A stretch of DNA of 64,000 nucleotides from Halothiobacillus sp. GTDB lineage: Bacteria > Pseudomonadota > Gammaproteobacteria > Halothiobacillales > Halothiobacillaceae. The translations under genes and the position numbers were made by a program. This document shows, in pieces, positions 31,533 through 42,657 of the stretch (the stretch's first letter is position 1; every line of letters starts with the position of its first letter). The notes beneath the pieces are model-generated. The model did no database searches. It saw only the letters and a list, made by a program, of their open reading frames with translations, and had not been told where the DNA came from. The stretch is from positions 43,798-107,797 of the forward strand of contig JAGDVP010000008.1 in the NCBI GenBank assembly GCA_023255735.1, in the 5' to 3' direction.

Positions 31533-32978
31533 ATGCCGGAGCTCTTCGATTTGCACCACCCGCAATGGGCCGCGCTGTATGTCATCTTTGAGTGGCTGAT
31601 TCGACTCATCGCGCTGTTCGTGGTGCCACTGCGCCGCCCACCGGTGACCGCGACGGCTTGGCTTTTGATGATTTTTTTTCAACCGGTTTTAGGCATTATT
31701 TTTTATCTATTTGTTGGCCGCCCTCGGGCATCAAAAGCGCGGCAAGCCAAAATCGATACGCTTGAAAGAGCTTTGGCACCGAATGTTGCACATTTGCAAC
31801 AACAGCATATTTGGCACCGGCAAACCGCCTTGCCTGAACGCTGGCGCCCGGTGATGCAATTAGCGCAACATTGGCGCGTGTTCCCTGAATTTGGCGGTAA
31901 TTCGGTGACTTTAATCGACACCGTGCCCAGTTTTATCACCCAATTAACCCATGATATAGATGCTGCCCAGCATTCCGTGCATCTGCTTTTTTATATCGCC
32001 GCCCGCGATGCCACCACCGAACCGGTATTTTTAGCTTTGCTGCGCGCGGTCGCCCGCGGGGTGGAGGTGCGCTTATTGGTGGATGATTTTGGGAGCAAAC
32101 AATTTATTCAACCCCTGCTCGAATTGGAACACCAGGGCATTCGCGTTGGGCGCGCTTTTTTGCGCAGCAAACTCCCGCGCCGAGCCGCCCGATTTGATTT
32201 GCGCAACCACCGCAAACTCGGTGTGATTGATGGCGCCATAGGCTTCGCCGGCTCCATGAACCTGATTCGCCCCGATTTCAAACCCCCCATAATTTATGAA
32301 GACATTATGCTGCGCCTGCAAGGGCCGGTCGTGCTGGAATTACAAACCATATTTGCCGGTGATTGGTACATCGAACGCAACGCCCTTTTGACCGGCGCGC
32401 ACTATTTCCCCAACCCAATCGCCACCGGTGATGAGGTGTGCATCGGTTTACCCAGTGGGCCTGAATACCCCGATCCCGTGCAGCAACAGCTCCTCTTGGC
32501 GCTCATTCACGCCAGCATTGAATCCATCCGGCTCGTGACCCCCTATTTTGTGCCCGATGAACCCATGCTGCTGGCACTAAAAACCGCCGCACAACGCGGG
32601 GTAGCGGTGGAGCTGATTTTATCTGAACGGCTCGATCAACGCCTCGTGCAATGGGCGCAAGAATCCTATTACGAAGAACTCTTAGGGGTGGGCGTGGTGA
32701 TTCGTCGTTATGGCGCCGCTTTTTTACACACCAAGTTCGCCCTGTTTGATAACCACATCTCATTGATTGGGAGCGCCAATCTCGATGTGCGCTCCTCGCT
32801 GCTCAATGCCGAGTTGGGCCTGCTTTTTTACGCCCCGCAAACCGCCCACCTATTAAACGACCTGCTCGAACGGTATAGGGAAACCGCGCGCACTCTGAGC
32901 TTAGCGGCTTGGGTTTTACGCAGCCGACACGAGATTTTATTGCAAAACATAGCGCGACTCACCACGCCGCTACTCTAA
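31533..32978 (+). CDS. cls: Cardiolipin synthase (phospholipase D family)
   Basis: Two HKD motifs: NHRKLGVIDGAIGFAGSMN and HTKFALFDNHISLIGSANLDVRS. Confidence 0.94.
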   Translation: MPELFDLHHPQWAALYVIFEWLIRLIALFVVPLRRPPVTATAWLLMIFFQPVLGIIFYLFVGRPRASKARQAKIDTLERALAPNVAHLQQQHIWHRQTALPERWRPVMQLAQHWRVFPEFGGNSVTLIDTVPSFITQLTHDIDAAQHSVHLLFYIAARDATTEPVFLALLRAVARGVEVRLLVDDFGSKQFIQPLLELEHQGIRVGRAFLRSKLPRRAARFDLRNHRKLGVIDGAIGFAGSMNLIRPDFKPPIIYEDIMLRLQGPVVLELQTIFAGDWYIERNALLTGAHYFPNPIATGDEVCIGLPSGPEYPDPVQQQLLLALIHASIESIRLVTPYFVPDEPMLLALKTAAQRGVAVELILSERLDQRLVQWAQESYYEELLGVGVVIRRYGAAFLHTKFALFDNHISLIGSANLDVRSSLLNAELGLLFYAPQTAHLLNDLLERYRETARTLSLAAWVLRSRHEILLQNIARLTTPLL

Positions 32979-32989
32979 CCGCCCAAACC

Positions 32990-33016
32990 AAAAAAGAGCC
33001 TTGCGGCTCTTTTTTA
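32990..33016. terminator. Bidirectional terminator between cls and the Sel1 gene
   Basis: AAAAAAGAGCC-TTG-CGGCTCTTTTTT. Confidence 0.8.
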
Positions 33017-33035
33017 TTTATTTCAACTCAAAAAG

Positions 33036-33893
33036 TTAGCGCGAAGCCACTTTCTCATATTCATCCAGCGCCGCGTTGAGCCGGTTTTTCTCACGAATTT
33101 TCGCCGCCAAATTTTGACCCTGCGCAATTTGCGCCTCCGTCATCTTGGGCGATAAATCTTTTATTGCGCCCACGGCCGCCGCATTACCCTGCTCCGCCAA
33201 AGGCCGCAGCAAGCCATACGCCGCCACCAAATCGGGCTTGGGCACGCCGTTACCTTCTAAATACATTAAGCCCAAATTGTATTGAGCCGGGGCGTAGCCT
33301 TGCACGGCAGCCGCGCGATACCATTTAATGGCTTGGGCGTAATCTTGCGTCATGCCGTTACCCGATAAATACATCGACGCTAAATTGCTTTGCGCCCGAT
33401 CGTAGCCCGCATCAGCCGCCAGCCGGAACCACTTAGCCGCCACGTTAAAGTCTTGCTTAACCCCCTCGCCGTTGTAATACATGGTGCCAATTGCAAGCTG
33501 CCCCGGAGCAAAACCTTGGTCGGCCGCTTTTTGGTACCAGCTTAAGCCTTGCACCGCATCTTTCGGCACGCCTTGACCCACGCAATACATATGCCCTAAA
33601 ACATACTGGGCGAACACATCACCTTTTTCCGCCTTCGGCAACCAGCGCCCCAAGCCATCACCGGCATATAAATCTTCGGTTTTCGCTTGCGGCACAGCCA
33701 CTGCCGCCGCGCCGACGGCTGCCGCACCCACCGCCGCCTTTTTAACAGGATGAGTCGATTTTGCCGGGTGTTTGGGTTTCGCTTTTTCAAGCGACTCAGC
33801 GGCATAAGCCATTGATGAAGCCAGGAACAGAGAACCGGCCATTAACCCCGCAAGAACGGCTAATCGCCGCGCACGCAAACTCGCTTTTTTCAT
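33036..33893 (-). CDS. Sel1-like repeat protein with signal peptide
   Basis: Repeated AQYVLGHMYCVGQGVPKDAVQGLSWYQKAADQG-type units. Confidence 0.92.
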   Translation of the reverse strand: MKKASLRARRLAVLAGLMAGSLFLASSMAYAAESLEKAKPKHPAKSTHPVKKAAVGAAAVGAAAVAVPQAKTEDLYAGDGLGRWLPKAEKGDVFAQYVLGHMYCVGQGVPKDAVQGLSWYQKAADQGFAPGQLAIGTMYYNGEGVKQDFNVAAKWFRLAADAGYDRAQSNLASMYLSGNGMTQDYAQAIKWYRAAAVQGYAPAQYNLGLMYLEGNGVPKPDLVAAYGLLRPLAEQGNAAAVGAIKDLSPKMTEAQIAQGQNLAAKIREKNRLNAALDEYEKVASR

Positions 33894-34120
33894 ACAGCAC
33901 CTACATTAAACTGAACGATTATTAACATCTAGTGTGCTTAGTTTGACGGGTTTATCGGCAACACTCAACTCTGAGAACACAAACAACAGATAAAACCTGA
34001 GCTTTGGCTGGCAACTCGCTATTTTATAGTTACTTTTCATGCTACAGCACAGCTCATCCTGCGACAAAATAGCGCGAAACTTTCCCTAATTATTGGGCGC
34101 ATCCCCTACAATGCCATACT

Positions 34121-35800
34121 ATGAGTTTTATCCCCGAAGCATTTATTGATGATGTCTTGGCGCGCACCGATCTCGTCGAGCTCATTCACGCCCAAGTTCC
34201 GCTCAAAAAAAAGGGGCGGGAATACACCGCCTGCTGCCCATTTCATCAGGAAAAAACCCCCTCGTTTTATGTCAACCCCGATAAACAGTTTTATCACTGC
34301 TTTGGCTGCGGCGCACATGGCAATGCCATCAGCTTCCTTATGGATTATGAACACCGGGATTTTCGCGGTGCGATTGAACAGCTGGCCGCCCAAGCGGGCA
34401 TGACGCTGCCAATCACCGAGATCGATCACGCCGCACTAGATGCCAAAGCCCAATGGCATGCGGCCATGGCGCATGCCAACACCCACTACAAAAACCAGCT
34501 ACGCGCCTGTGATGAGGCCATAGACTACCTCAAAGCGCGCGGCGTACAAGGCGAAACCGCCGCCCTCTTTGATCTTGGTTTTGCCCCCAATGGCAACAGC
34601 TTGCTGGCGAGCTGCGCCAATGCCCCGGCTATGCGCACCGCCTTTGAGGAACTGGGGTTAATCATCCCCAAAGACGATGGTGAGCGCTATGACCGGTTTC
34701 GTCGCCGCATCATGTTTCCCATTCGCGATAAGCGCGGCCAAGTCATTGGGTTTGGCGGGCGTATCATCGGCGCGGGTGATCCCAAATACCTAAACTCTCC
34801 TGAGTCTGAGCTGTTCCACAAAGGCCAAAACCTCTACGGCTTGTATGAAGCAAGGCTAGATAATGCCAAGCCACCCCGCCTCATCATTGTTGAAGGCTAT
34901 ATGGATGTCGTGATGCTGGCACAACACGGCATTCGCAATGTGGTTGCCACCATGGGCACCGCCACCACCGATGAGCAAATCCAGCGGCTCTACCGCACCA
35001 GCCCAAGCTTAATTTTTTGTTTTGATGGCGACAACGCCGGTCGCCGCGCCGCCACCCGCGCCCTGCATGCCGCCTTGCCGCATTTAACCGATGGCCGCGA
35101 TTTACGATTTTTATTTCTGCCCGATGGCGAAGACCCAGACAGCTTTGTGCAAACTCATGGCCGCGCCGCCTTCATCGCGCAGGTTGAGCAAGCCAGCCTC
35201 TCGTTCGATAGCCTCATCTTGCAATTACTCGATCAACTCGAACCCGGCAACGATACCGCCAGCCGCGCTAAAAAAACCAAACTCGGCCAGCAATGGTTAG
35301 CCCCCCTGCCCGCCGGCGCGCTCAAAAAAATCACCGAGCGGCGAATTAACGAGCACACCGGCCTGTGGCGTTCAGCCAGCAAATTCACACCCAAAGCGCA
35401 GCCCCCACAGCCCGCCCGCGTAAAGCCCATGACGCTTGATAAAGAAATTTTAATTTTAGCGCTGATACTCAAGCACCCCGATTTATCGTCGATAATTCTT
35501 AAGCCCACCGCTTGGCATAATGAGCACATTCCGGAACGTTTTTTGCACACCGCCCAACAACCGGCCACACACCGCGCGCTCAAAGCTCGTGCGTTTTGGT
35601 CTTCAGAGGAACTTGCACTGGCAGAAGAATGCGACTTTCAAGGCATCAGTGACCCCGATCAAGCCCGGGTTATGCTGGAAGATACCCTCGTGCAACTCAA
35701 GCGCGCCACGAGGGATTCGGCCAGCAAAAGCGGCGCACGCGCTGCGCTTGCGCAATTTATTGCAAGCTATAGAGATCAAACCCCCGCCGTGGGGGATTGA
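34121..35800 (+). CDS. dnaG: DNA primase
   Basis: CHC2 zinc finger YTACCPFHQEKTPSFYVNPDKQFYHCFGCGAHGNAISFLM; RRRIMFPIRDKRGQVIGFGGRI; TOPRIM VEGYMDVVML. Confidence 0.97.
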   Translation: MSFIPEAFIDDVLARTDLVELIHAQVPLKKKGREYTACCPFHQEKTPSFYVNPDKQFYHCFGCGAHGNAISFLMDYEHRDFRGAIEQLAAQAGMTLPITEIDHAALDAKAQWHAAMAHANTHYKNQLRACDEAIDYLKARGVQGETAALFDLGFAPNGNSLLASCANAPAMRTAFEELGLIIPKDDGERYDRFRRRIMFPIRDKRGQVIGFGGRIIGAGDPKYLNSPESELFHKGQNLYGLYEARLDNAKPPRLIIVEGYMDVVMLAQHGIRNVVATMGTATTDEQIQRLYRTSPSLIFCFDGDNAGRRAATRALHAALPHLTDGRDLRFLFLPDGEDPDSFVQTHGRAAFIAQVEQASLSFDSLILQLLDQLEPGNDTASRAKKTKLGQQWLAPLPAGALKKITERRINEHTGLWRSASKFTPKAQPPQPARVKPMTLDKEILILALILKHPDLSSIILKPTAWHNEHIPERFLHTAQQPATHRALKARAFWSSEELALAEECDFQGISDPDQARVMLEDTLVQLKRATRDSASKSGARAALAQFIASYRDQTPAVGD

Positions 35801-35910
35801 ATCTTGACTCATCGCCTTTATTAATTAATGCAACGATATTGCGGCAAATATTTTTTCAGCCGCTATAATCCTCGGTTCGAAAATTTACGCTAATCAGGTC
35901 AAAGCCGCCC

Positions 35911-37728
35911 ATGTATGAAGATAAGCAGGCCAGCATCAAAACACTCATCGCACACGGCCGCGAGCAGGGTTACCTAACCATTGCGGAAATCAGCGATCAT
36001 TTGCCCGAATCGCTCATCGATGCCGATCAGATAGAAGACATTATCGGCATGATTCAAGAAATGGGCATCACCGTCTCTGAAGTTGCCCCCGATAGCGATG
36101 ATCTTGGCTTAGCCGATGAGGCGCGCGTCTCCAACGATGAAGATGCCACCGAAGAGGCCGTGGCCGTACTCGCCTCGCAAGTCGATGCCGAGTTTGGCCG
36201 TACCACCGACCCGGTGCGCATGTACATGCGCGAAATGGGCACGGTCGATTTACTCAATCGCCAAGGCGAGATTGAAATTGCCAAGCGCATCGAAGAAGGC
36301 TTGCTCGATGTAACCCGCGCGCTAGCGTTTTATCCGCCCACCATCGAAATGCTGCTTGAATCCTACGCCCGCGTTGAAGCCGGCGAGATGCGCCTGCAAG
36401 ATGTGATTGTCGGCATTATCGAGCCCGATATTGAAATCCCCATTGAAGCAGATGAACCCCCGCTGGATATAGTGGATGGCGAAGTCGTCGTGCCCGACGA
36501 CGACGAGGAAGCTGAAGCGGAAGAAGAAGCAGTGGTCGATAACAGCCTAGACCCGGAATTGGTGCGCACCCATCTGCTCGCCATCAAAGAACTGGCTGTG
36601 CATTTAGATGACCGCAAGCCTGAATATCTTGAGCAACTCGCCGATCAGCTGGTTCAGCTCAAACTAAACCCCAATTTTAATGAAAAATTATTGGCACAAA
36701 TTCGCCAAGCCATCGCCCGCATTCGCCTGCTCGAAAAGCAAATCATGCAACAAGCGGTTGAAAAAGGCGGCCTTAAACGCGAAACCTTTATCGAAGCCTT
36801 CCGCAGCCACGAATCCGATATAGGCTGGGTAGAGCTTGCCACCAAAGGCAAGCCCACCGCCAAATTCATCCTCGTACAACCCGAAATCGAGCGGTTACAA
36901 AAGCGCCTCAACACCGTCGCGCGCGATAGCAAACTCACCGTCGCGCAAACCCGTGAAGTGCATCGCCTCATCACGCTGGGCGAGGCCAAAGCCCGCCGCG
37001 CCAAAAAAGAGATGATCGAGGCGAACTTACGTCTTGTCATTTCGATTGCGAAAAAATACACCAACCGCGGCCTGCAATTCTTAGATTTAATCCAAGAAGG
37101 CAATATTGGCCTCATGAAAGCGGTGGACAAATTCGAATATCGGCGCGGTTATAAATTCTCCACCTACGCCACCTGGTGGATTCGCCAAGCCATCACCCGC
37201 TCGATTGCCGATCAGGCGCGCACCATTCGCATCCCCGTGCACATGATCGAGACCATCAACAAGCTCAACCGCATCAGCCGGCAAATGCTGCAAGAAATGG
37301 GGCGCGAACCCTCGCCAGAAGAACTGGCCGTGCGCATGGATTTACCCGAAGATAAAATCCGCAAAGTGCTCAAAATCGCCAAAGAACCCATCTCGATGGA
37401 AACCCCCATCGGCGAAGACGACGATTCCAACTTAGGCGATTTTATCGAAGATCAAAGCGCCATCTCGCCAATGGACTCCGCCACCAACGCCAGCTTGTCG
37501 GAAATTGTGCGCGAGATATTAGCCTCACTCACCCCGCGTGAAGCCAAGGTGCTCATGATGCGCTTTGGCATTGGCATGAACACCGACCACACGCTAGAAG
37601 AAGTCGGTAAGCAATTTGATGTTACCCGCGAACGCATCCGACAAATCGAGGCCAAAGCGTTGCGTAAACTGCGCCACCCCTCACGCTCTGAGCGCTTGCG
37701 TAGCTTTATCGAAATGAATATTGATTAA
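35911..37728 (+). CDS. rpoD: RNA polymerase sigma factor RpoD (sigma70)
   Basis: [113 protein letters not shown]. Confidence 0.98.
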   Translation: MYEDKQASIKTLIAHGREQGYLTIAEISDHLPESLIDADQIEDIIGMIQEMGITVSEVAPDSDDLGLADEARVSNDEDATEEAVAVLASQVDAEFGRTTDPVRMYMREMGTVDLLNRQGEIEIAKRIEEGLLDVTRALAFYPPTIEMLLESYARVEAGEMRLQDVIVGIIEPDIEIPIEADEPPLDIVDGEVVVPDDDEEAEAEEEAVVDNSLDPELVRTHLLAIKELAVHLDDRKPEYLEQLADQLVQLKLNPNFNEKLLAQIRQAIARIRLLEKQIMQQAVEKGGLKRETFIEAFRSHESDIGWVELATKGKPTAKFILVQPEIERLQKRLNTVARDSKLTVAQTREVHRLITLGEAKARRAKKEMIEANLRLVISIAKKYTNRGLQFLDLIQEGNIGLMKAVDKFEYRRGYKFSTYATWWIRQAITRSIADQARTIRIPVHMIETINKLNRISRQMLQEMGREPSPEELAVRMDLPEDKIRKVLKIAKEPISMETPIGEDDDSNLGDFIEDQSAISPMDSATNASLSEIVREILASLTPREAKVLMMRFGIGMNTDHTLEEVGKQFDVTRERIRQIEAKALRKLRHPSRSERLRSFIEMNID

Positions 37729-37773
37729 ATTTCGGTAAAATACCCAACCGGCGGCACCCGCCGCCCCAAATTC

Positions 37774-37850
37774 GGGCCCATAGCTCAGTTGGTTAGAGCA
37801 GGCGACTCATAATCGCTTGGTCGTAGGTTCAAGTCCTACTGGGCCCACCA
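37774..37850 (+). tRNA. tRNA with CAT anticodon, best interpreted as tRNA-Ile2 (lysidine-modified k2CAU)
   Basis: GGGCCCATAGCTCAGTTGGTTAGAGCAGGCGACTCATAATCGCTTGGTCGTAGGTTCAAGTCCTACTGGGCCCACCA; the anticodon arm GGCGACTCATAATCGCTTGGTC matches recalled E. coli tRNA-Ile2 rather than elongator or initiator Met. Confidence 0.9.
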
Positions 37851-37857
37851 AATACTT

Positions 37858-37890
37858 AAAAATACACGGTTTTTTAGCCGTGTATTTTTT
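37858..37890 (+). terminator. Rho-independent terminator after tRNA-Ile2
   Basis: AAAATACACGG-TTTTTTA-GCCGTGTATTTTTT. Confidence 0.85.
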
Positions 37891-37959
37891 ATTTGTATGC
37901 ATTCTGCCCTGCGCACAACAAATGGCACTGGCGCACCGCTTGGTGCGCAGTCAATCGGG

Positions 37960-38535
37960 CTAAGTCAAGGCTTGGGTGTTTGCGCGCGAAGGCGCCTCCT
38001 CCTGTCGCCATTGGCCGGGGGCTAAATCACCCAGTGCATAATCGCCGATGCGGATGCGAATCAGGCGTAAGGTCGGATTGCCGACGGCGGCGGTCATGCG
38101 GCGCACTTGGCGGTTGCGGCCTTCAGTAATGGTGAGTTCAAGCCAGCGGGTGGGAATGGCTTGCCGCTGGCGAATCGGCGGGGTGCGCGGCCAAAGCCAA
38201 TCAGGTTCGGGCATTGCCCGCGCCTCGGCTGGGCGGGTTTTGCCGTCTTTAAGCACCACCCCCGCGCGCAGCCTTTGCAGTGCCGCCTCGGTGATTTCAC
38301 CTTCCACTTGCGCTAGGTAGGTTTTAGGTTGTTTAAAATCGGGATGGGCAAGCTTTGCTTGCAAGCGGCCATCGTCGGTGAGCAGCAGCAAGCCTTCGGA
38401 ATCTCGATCAAGGCGGCCGGCGGCATACACCCCCGACAGCACGATAAAATCAGCCAAGGTGCGGGCACTGGAACCTTGCTCCGGCGTGAATTGTGAGAGC
38501 ACATCAAATGGTTTGTTGAAGGCAATAAGCTGCAT
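37960..38535 (-). CDS. rluE: 23S rRNA pseudouridine synthase, RluE/RsuA family (start reassigned to about 38535)
   Basis: [82 protein letters not shown]. Confidence 0.85.
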   Translation of the reverse strand: MQLIAFNKPFDVLSQFTPEQGSSARTLADFIVLSGVYAAGRLDRDSEGLLLLTDDGRLQAKLAHPDFKQPKTYLAQVEGEITEAALQRLRAGVVLKDGKTRPAEARAMPEPDWLWPRTPPIRQRQAIPTRWLELTITEGRNRQVRRMTAAVGNPTLRLIRIRIGDYALGDLAPGQWRQEEAPSRANTQALT

Positions 38536-38554
38536 GAGGGGGATGACCGCAAAT

Positions 38555-39541
38555 TTAAGCGGCATGAATCTTGGGTTCTTGCACGCGCGGCAGCCGTTGC
38601 CAGCGGGCAATGCGGTATTCATCAATGCCCGCCGCGCGGAGTAACTCGGGCAACTGTTCACTAATCCCAAGCCAAGGCGCTGGCGTCACCTTAAGCGGCA
38701 GATCGCACACAATGCCGGTGAGTCGACGCGATAGCCGCACCAACGGTTCATGCTCAATCAGGAGTTTTTGCACCCGCGGTGCGCTGCGAAATTTCATGCC
38801 ATAGACGGCGGCTAAATTGGCATAAATGCCATCGAGTGTGCCGTGCTTTTTCAATAAGTTACCGGCTATGCGCGGGCCGATGCCGGGCACGCCGGGAATG
38901 TTATCGGCGGTATCGCCCGTCAAGGCCAGCCAATCGGCTATTTGCTGCGGCTTCACGCCAAAATGGCGTTCCACATCGCCATAGGCCAGTACCATTTGGC
39001 GCATGGGGTTAAACCAGCGGTCATCGGGGCCGAGCAATTGGGCTAAATCTTTATCGCCGGTGATGATGGTAATGGCGCGCGTGCGCCGCCGTAGCTGGGC
39101 AACGAGGGTGCCGATGACATCATCGGCCTCATAGCCTGGGTGGTCGATGGCATACAGCCCTGCGGCCTCTGCCAACGCGCGACAGCGCGGCAATTGCGCG
39201 GTCAGCTCGATGGGTGCGGGCGGGCGATGGCCTTTGTATTGGGCATAAATACTTTGGCGAAACTCGCGGCTGGTGGGCGCATCAAAGGTGCACACAATCA
39301 ACGGGCCGTCCTGCTCATGCGGCACCACGGCAGGCGTTAGGCGCGCATCAAACACCGATTCCAGCAAGCTCAAAAGCGCATCGGCAAAGCCCTGCAGCGC
39401 ACCCACTGGCTGGCCTTGGGCGTCAACCAAGGTTTTATCGCCACCATGCCAAGCGCGCCAAATCTGCGCGTGCGAATCAATCAGCCATGCGCGGCTGGTT
39501 GGGGCGCCTGCAGAAGCCGATATGGGCGCCACCCCAATCAT
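38555..39541 (-). CDS. 5'-3' exonuclease (FEN1/Pol I N-terminal exonuclease family)
   Basis: [93 protein letters not shown]. Confidence 0.92.
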   Translation of the reverse strand: MIGVAPISASAGAPTSRAWLIDSHAQIWRAWHGGDKTLVDAQGQPVGALQGFADALLSLLESVFDARLTPAVVPHEQDGPLIVCTFDAPTSREFRQSIYAQYKGHRPPAPIELTAQLPRCRALAEAAGLYAIDHPGYEADDVIGTLVAQLRRRTRAITIITGDKDLAQLLGPDDRWFNPMRQMVLAYGDVERHFGVKPQQIADWLALTGDTADNIPGVPGIGPRIAGNLLKKHGTLDGIYANLAAVYGMKFRSAPRVQKLLIEHEPLVRLSRRLTGIVCDLPLKVTPAPWLGISEQLPELLRAAGIDEYRIARWQRLPRVQEPKIHAA

Positions 39542-40794
39542 GAGGGCTGCGGATAGGGCTGATAGGCGGTGCGCGCTACGCCATCGCGTGCGGCAGCTTC
39601 GGCCACGGCGCGGGGCAGGCGTTCGATCAAGCGCGCATCAAAGGGCTTGGGCAGAATATATTGGCGGCCAAATTCCAGCGCGCCGACGCCATAGGCCGCG
39701 CACACCGCTTCGGGCACGGGCTCCCGCGCTAATGCGGCCAGCGCAGTGACGCAGGCGATTTTCATGTTTGGGGTAATGCGGCGGGCTCTGCAATCGAGCG
39801 TGCCGCGAAAAATAAACGGAAAGGCCAGCACGTTGTTGACTTGATTAGGGTAATCGCTGCGCCCGGTCGCCATAATCAGATCATCGCGCACGCTATGAGC
39901 CAGCAGGGGGCTAATTTCCGGGTCGGGATTGGCGAGCGCAAACACCACGGGGCGCGGCGCCATGCTGGCCAGCATCTCGGCGGTGAGTAAATTGGGGGCA
40001 GAAAGGCCGATAAACACATCGGCACCCAAAAGGGCATCCGCGAGGGTTCGATCGGTGGTATCAGCCGCCACCGCGGCGTGATGGGCGGGCAGGTCTGTAA
40101 GGCCTGTGTGCAACACGCCCACTTTATCAACCACCCGCAGTTGCGCACGATTGAGCCCCATATCAAGCAATAGCCGCAAGGTGGCGGTGCCCGCCGCGCC
40201 AGCGCCGACCAGCACCAGCCGAATCTCCTCAAGTTTTTTTCCCTGAATGTGCAGGGCATTAACCAAGCCCGCTGCGATAATAATCGCGGTGCCGTGCTGA
40301 TCATCGTGGAAGACGGGAATATCCATCGCCTCAATCAAGGCTTGCTCGATTTCAAAGCAGCGCGGCGCGGAAATATCTTCTAAATTGATGCCGCCAAAGC
40401 TTGCCCCTAGGCGGCGCACGGTGTCGATAAACTCGGCGGGGTTTTGGGTTTCTACCTCTAAATCGACCGCATCGATATTAGCAAACTGCTTAAACAACAA
40501 TGCCTTGCCTTCCATCACGGGTTTGCTGGCCAGCGCGCCTAAATTGCCCAGCCCCAAAATAGCCGAGCCATCGGAAATCACCGCCACCAAATTACCCTTG
40601 TTGGTGTAGCGATAAGCATCGGCAGGGTTGGCGGCAATGGCGCGCACGGGTTCGGCCACGCCCGGCGAATAGGCCAGCGCTAAATCTTGCGCGGTAGCGG
40701 TGGGTTTGGTAATGGCCGTAGCGGTTTTACCCGGTGTTGGGTGCTCGTGGTAGGCAAGGGCGGCAAGGCGCAGGGCGGTTTGGGCTTCAGTCAT
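39538..40794 (-). CDS. NAD(P)-dependent malic enzyme, short form without a PTA domain (start reassigned to about 40794)
   Basis: MTEAQTALRLAALAYHEHPTPGKTATAITKP, LALAYSPGVAEPVRAIAANP, NKGNLVAVISDGSAILGLGNLGALASKPVMEGKALLFK, DDQHGTAIIIAAGLVNAL. Confidence 0.95.
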   Translation of the reverse strand: MTEAQTALRLAALAYHEHPTPGKTATAITKPTATAQDLALAYSPGVAEPVRAIAANPADAYRYTNKGNLVAVISDGSAILGLGNLGALASKPVMEGKALLFKQFANIDAVDLEVETQNPAEFIDTVRRLGASFGGINLEDISAPRCFEIEQALIEAMDIPVFHDDQHGTAIIIAAGLVNALHIQGKKLEEIRLVLVGAGAAGTATLRLLLDMGLNRAQLRVVDKVGVLHTGLTDLPAHHAAVAADTTDRTLADALLGADVFIGLSAPNLLTAEMLASMAPRPVVFALANPDPEISPLLAHSVRDDLIMATGRSDYPNQVNNVLAFPFIFRGTLDCRARRITPNMKIACVTALAALAREPVPEAVCAAYGVGALEFGRQYILPKPFDARLIERLPRAVAEAAARDGVARTAYQPYPQPS

Positions 40795-42655
40795 GGGTGG
40801 GGTCTTGGTTGCAATAGGATATAGGTGGGTGAATCGGAACAATCGCTGAATGCGCCGGTTTGATAGCGCCCGGCTGGTTTAGCAAGGCCACAAATGCATC
40901 CGGCATGATGGGACGGCTGTAATAATACCCTTGTGCGATGGGGCAGTTAAACGATTTGAGTAATTGTATATCGGCGGCGGTTTCCACGCCCTCGGCGACG
41001 GTGGTGAGCCCCAGTTCTTGCGCCATGCGCACAATGCCGCCCAAAAGCGCGGCCTGACGCGGCTGGGTGGCGGCATTATCGACAAACGAGCGATCAATTT
41101 TTAAGGTTGTAATGGGCAGTTTTTGCAGGTACGAGAATGAAGAATAGCCGGTGCCAAAATCATCCAACGCCACGGATAGACCCAGCGCGCGCAGGCGGTG
41201 GAGCTGTTCAATTACCCAATCAAGCCCGCTCATAAGCGCCGATTCGGTCACTTCAAGCTCAAGATACTGCGGGTCGATTTGATACTGCTTGAGCAAAGCG
41301 TGAATTTCATCAACTAAACTTCCGCCCTTGGCGCGCATTAATTCAAACTGATAACCCGACACGTTCACCGCCACCATCACCGCGCGCCCGCATTCGCGCT
41401 GCATGCGTTGAATAAATTGCAATGCTTGCTCAATCACAAGGAGCCCAATCTGTTCAATTTGGCCTTTTTCTTCGGCCAGCGGGATAAATTCCGCAGGCGA
41501 AACCCAGCCCAGCGTAGGGTGATCCCAGCGCAGTAAGGCCTCGCAGCCCACCACCCTTTCGCGACTTAAATCGACTTTCGGTTGGAATTGCAGAAATAAT
41601 TGCGCAGGGTTGTGGCGCAGCGCGAGACTGAGTTCCCGTTCGACCAAATTGCGGCGCAACGCGGTATCAGCCATAATTTGATTAAACTCAACGAGTAAAT
41701 TGCAGCGCTTGTGCAGGCTGGCAAGCGCAAACCCGGCGCGCCTTATGGCGGCATCAATCGCCGCGGCATCGAGCGCACCCGGCTGCACGGGCGAATACCC
41801 GCCGCGCCCGTGCAAAGACACATCAAAATCAAACTGCGCCACCGAGGTAAACACCGCTTGAGCCAAGCGATCAAACACCGGGCGCACCGCATCGCCGGTG
41901 AACGGCAACACGCACAAAAAAGTTTGCCCGCCCCACACGCCGCACAGCCCCAAGTGATCCTCCATCACCCTATTTAAGCGCGTGGACACGGTGCGAAGGA
42001 ACATATCCACCGATTCCACCCCTTCCATCAGCAAGAGCTGATCGGTATCGGTCACCTCAATTAAGGCGCAAGTGATGCCCTGGTGCGGCTCAAGCGCCAT
42101 CGTATGGATGCGCTCGGTAATCGCCCGCCGATTTAAAAGCCCGGTCACCGAATCATGCGCCGCCAGAAAAGCTAAATCGTGCTCTTTGGCAATTAACGCC
42201 TCGGTTTGCGCGCTGATCGTTTGACCAAACTCATTGAGCTGTTGGCGGGCTTTGGTGTGCAATAAGCGGGTATTTAAGGCGGTTTTAATGCGCTTTAAGG
42301 TTTCATCAAAATCAAAGGGCTTGGTAATAAAATCGATTGCACCGGCATCCAGTGCGGCCTGCCGCGTTTCCCGATCGGTTTGCGCGGTGAGCACAATAAC
42401 GGGCAGGTAATCATCACAGGCTAAATGGGCGCGCAGGGCGGCCATCACGGCGTGGCCGTCCATATCCGGCATGCGAATATCCAGCAGCAACAAATCGAAG
42501 GCTTCTGCTTGCCACCGTGCCACCGCGCGGCGTGCACTTTGCTCGGTAAACACGGCGGTGTAGCCCGCCATAGCTAAAAGCTCGGCCAAAACGGCTAAGT
42601 TGGCGGCATTGTCATCCACAATCAGGATGCGTGCATTGCCTATCGTCTCATCCAT
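40787..42655 (-). CDS. Response regulator with degenerate GGDEF and intact EAL domains (predicted c-di-GMP phosphodiesterase)
   Basis: REC ILIVDDNAANLAVLAELL; GGDEF-like WGGQTFLCVLP; EAL CEALLRWDHP, ALDDFGTGYSSFSYLQKLPITTLKIDRSFV. Confidence 0.94.
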   Translation of the reverse strand: MDETIGNARILIVDDNAANLAVLAELLAMAGYTAVFTEQSARRAVARWQAEAFDLLLLDIRMPDMDGHAVMAALRAHLACDDYLPVIVLTAQTDRETRQAALDAGAIDFITKPFDFDETLKRIKTALNTRLLHTKARQQLNEFGQTISAQTEALIAKEHDLAFLAAHDSVTGLLNRRAITERIHTMALEPHQGITCALIEVTDTDQLLLMEGVESVDMFLRTVSTRLNRVMEDHLGLCGVWGGQTFLCVLPFTGDAVRPVFDRLAQAVFTSVAQFDFDVSLHGRGGYSPVQPGALDAAAIDAAIRRAGFALASLHKRCNLLVEFNQIMADTALRRNLVERELSLALRHNPAQLFLQFQPKVDLSRERVVGCEALLRWDHPTLGWVSPAEFIPLAEEKGQIEQIGLLVIEQALQFIQRMQRECGRAVMVAVNVSGYQFELMRAKGGSLVDEIHALLKQYQIDPQYLELEVTESALMSGLDWVIEQLHRLRALGLSVALDDFGTGYSSFSYLQKLPITTLKIDRSFVDNAATQPRQAALLGGIVRMAQELGLTTVAEGVETAADIQLLKSFNCPIAQGYYYSRPIMPDAFVALLNQPGAIKPAHSAIVPIHPPISYCNQDPTHD

Positions 42656-42657
42656 CG

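Noticed and set aside
36654-37130. 158-aa minus-strand ORF opposite rpoD
   Set aside because: Antisense to the most conserved part of rpoD.
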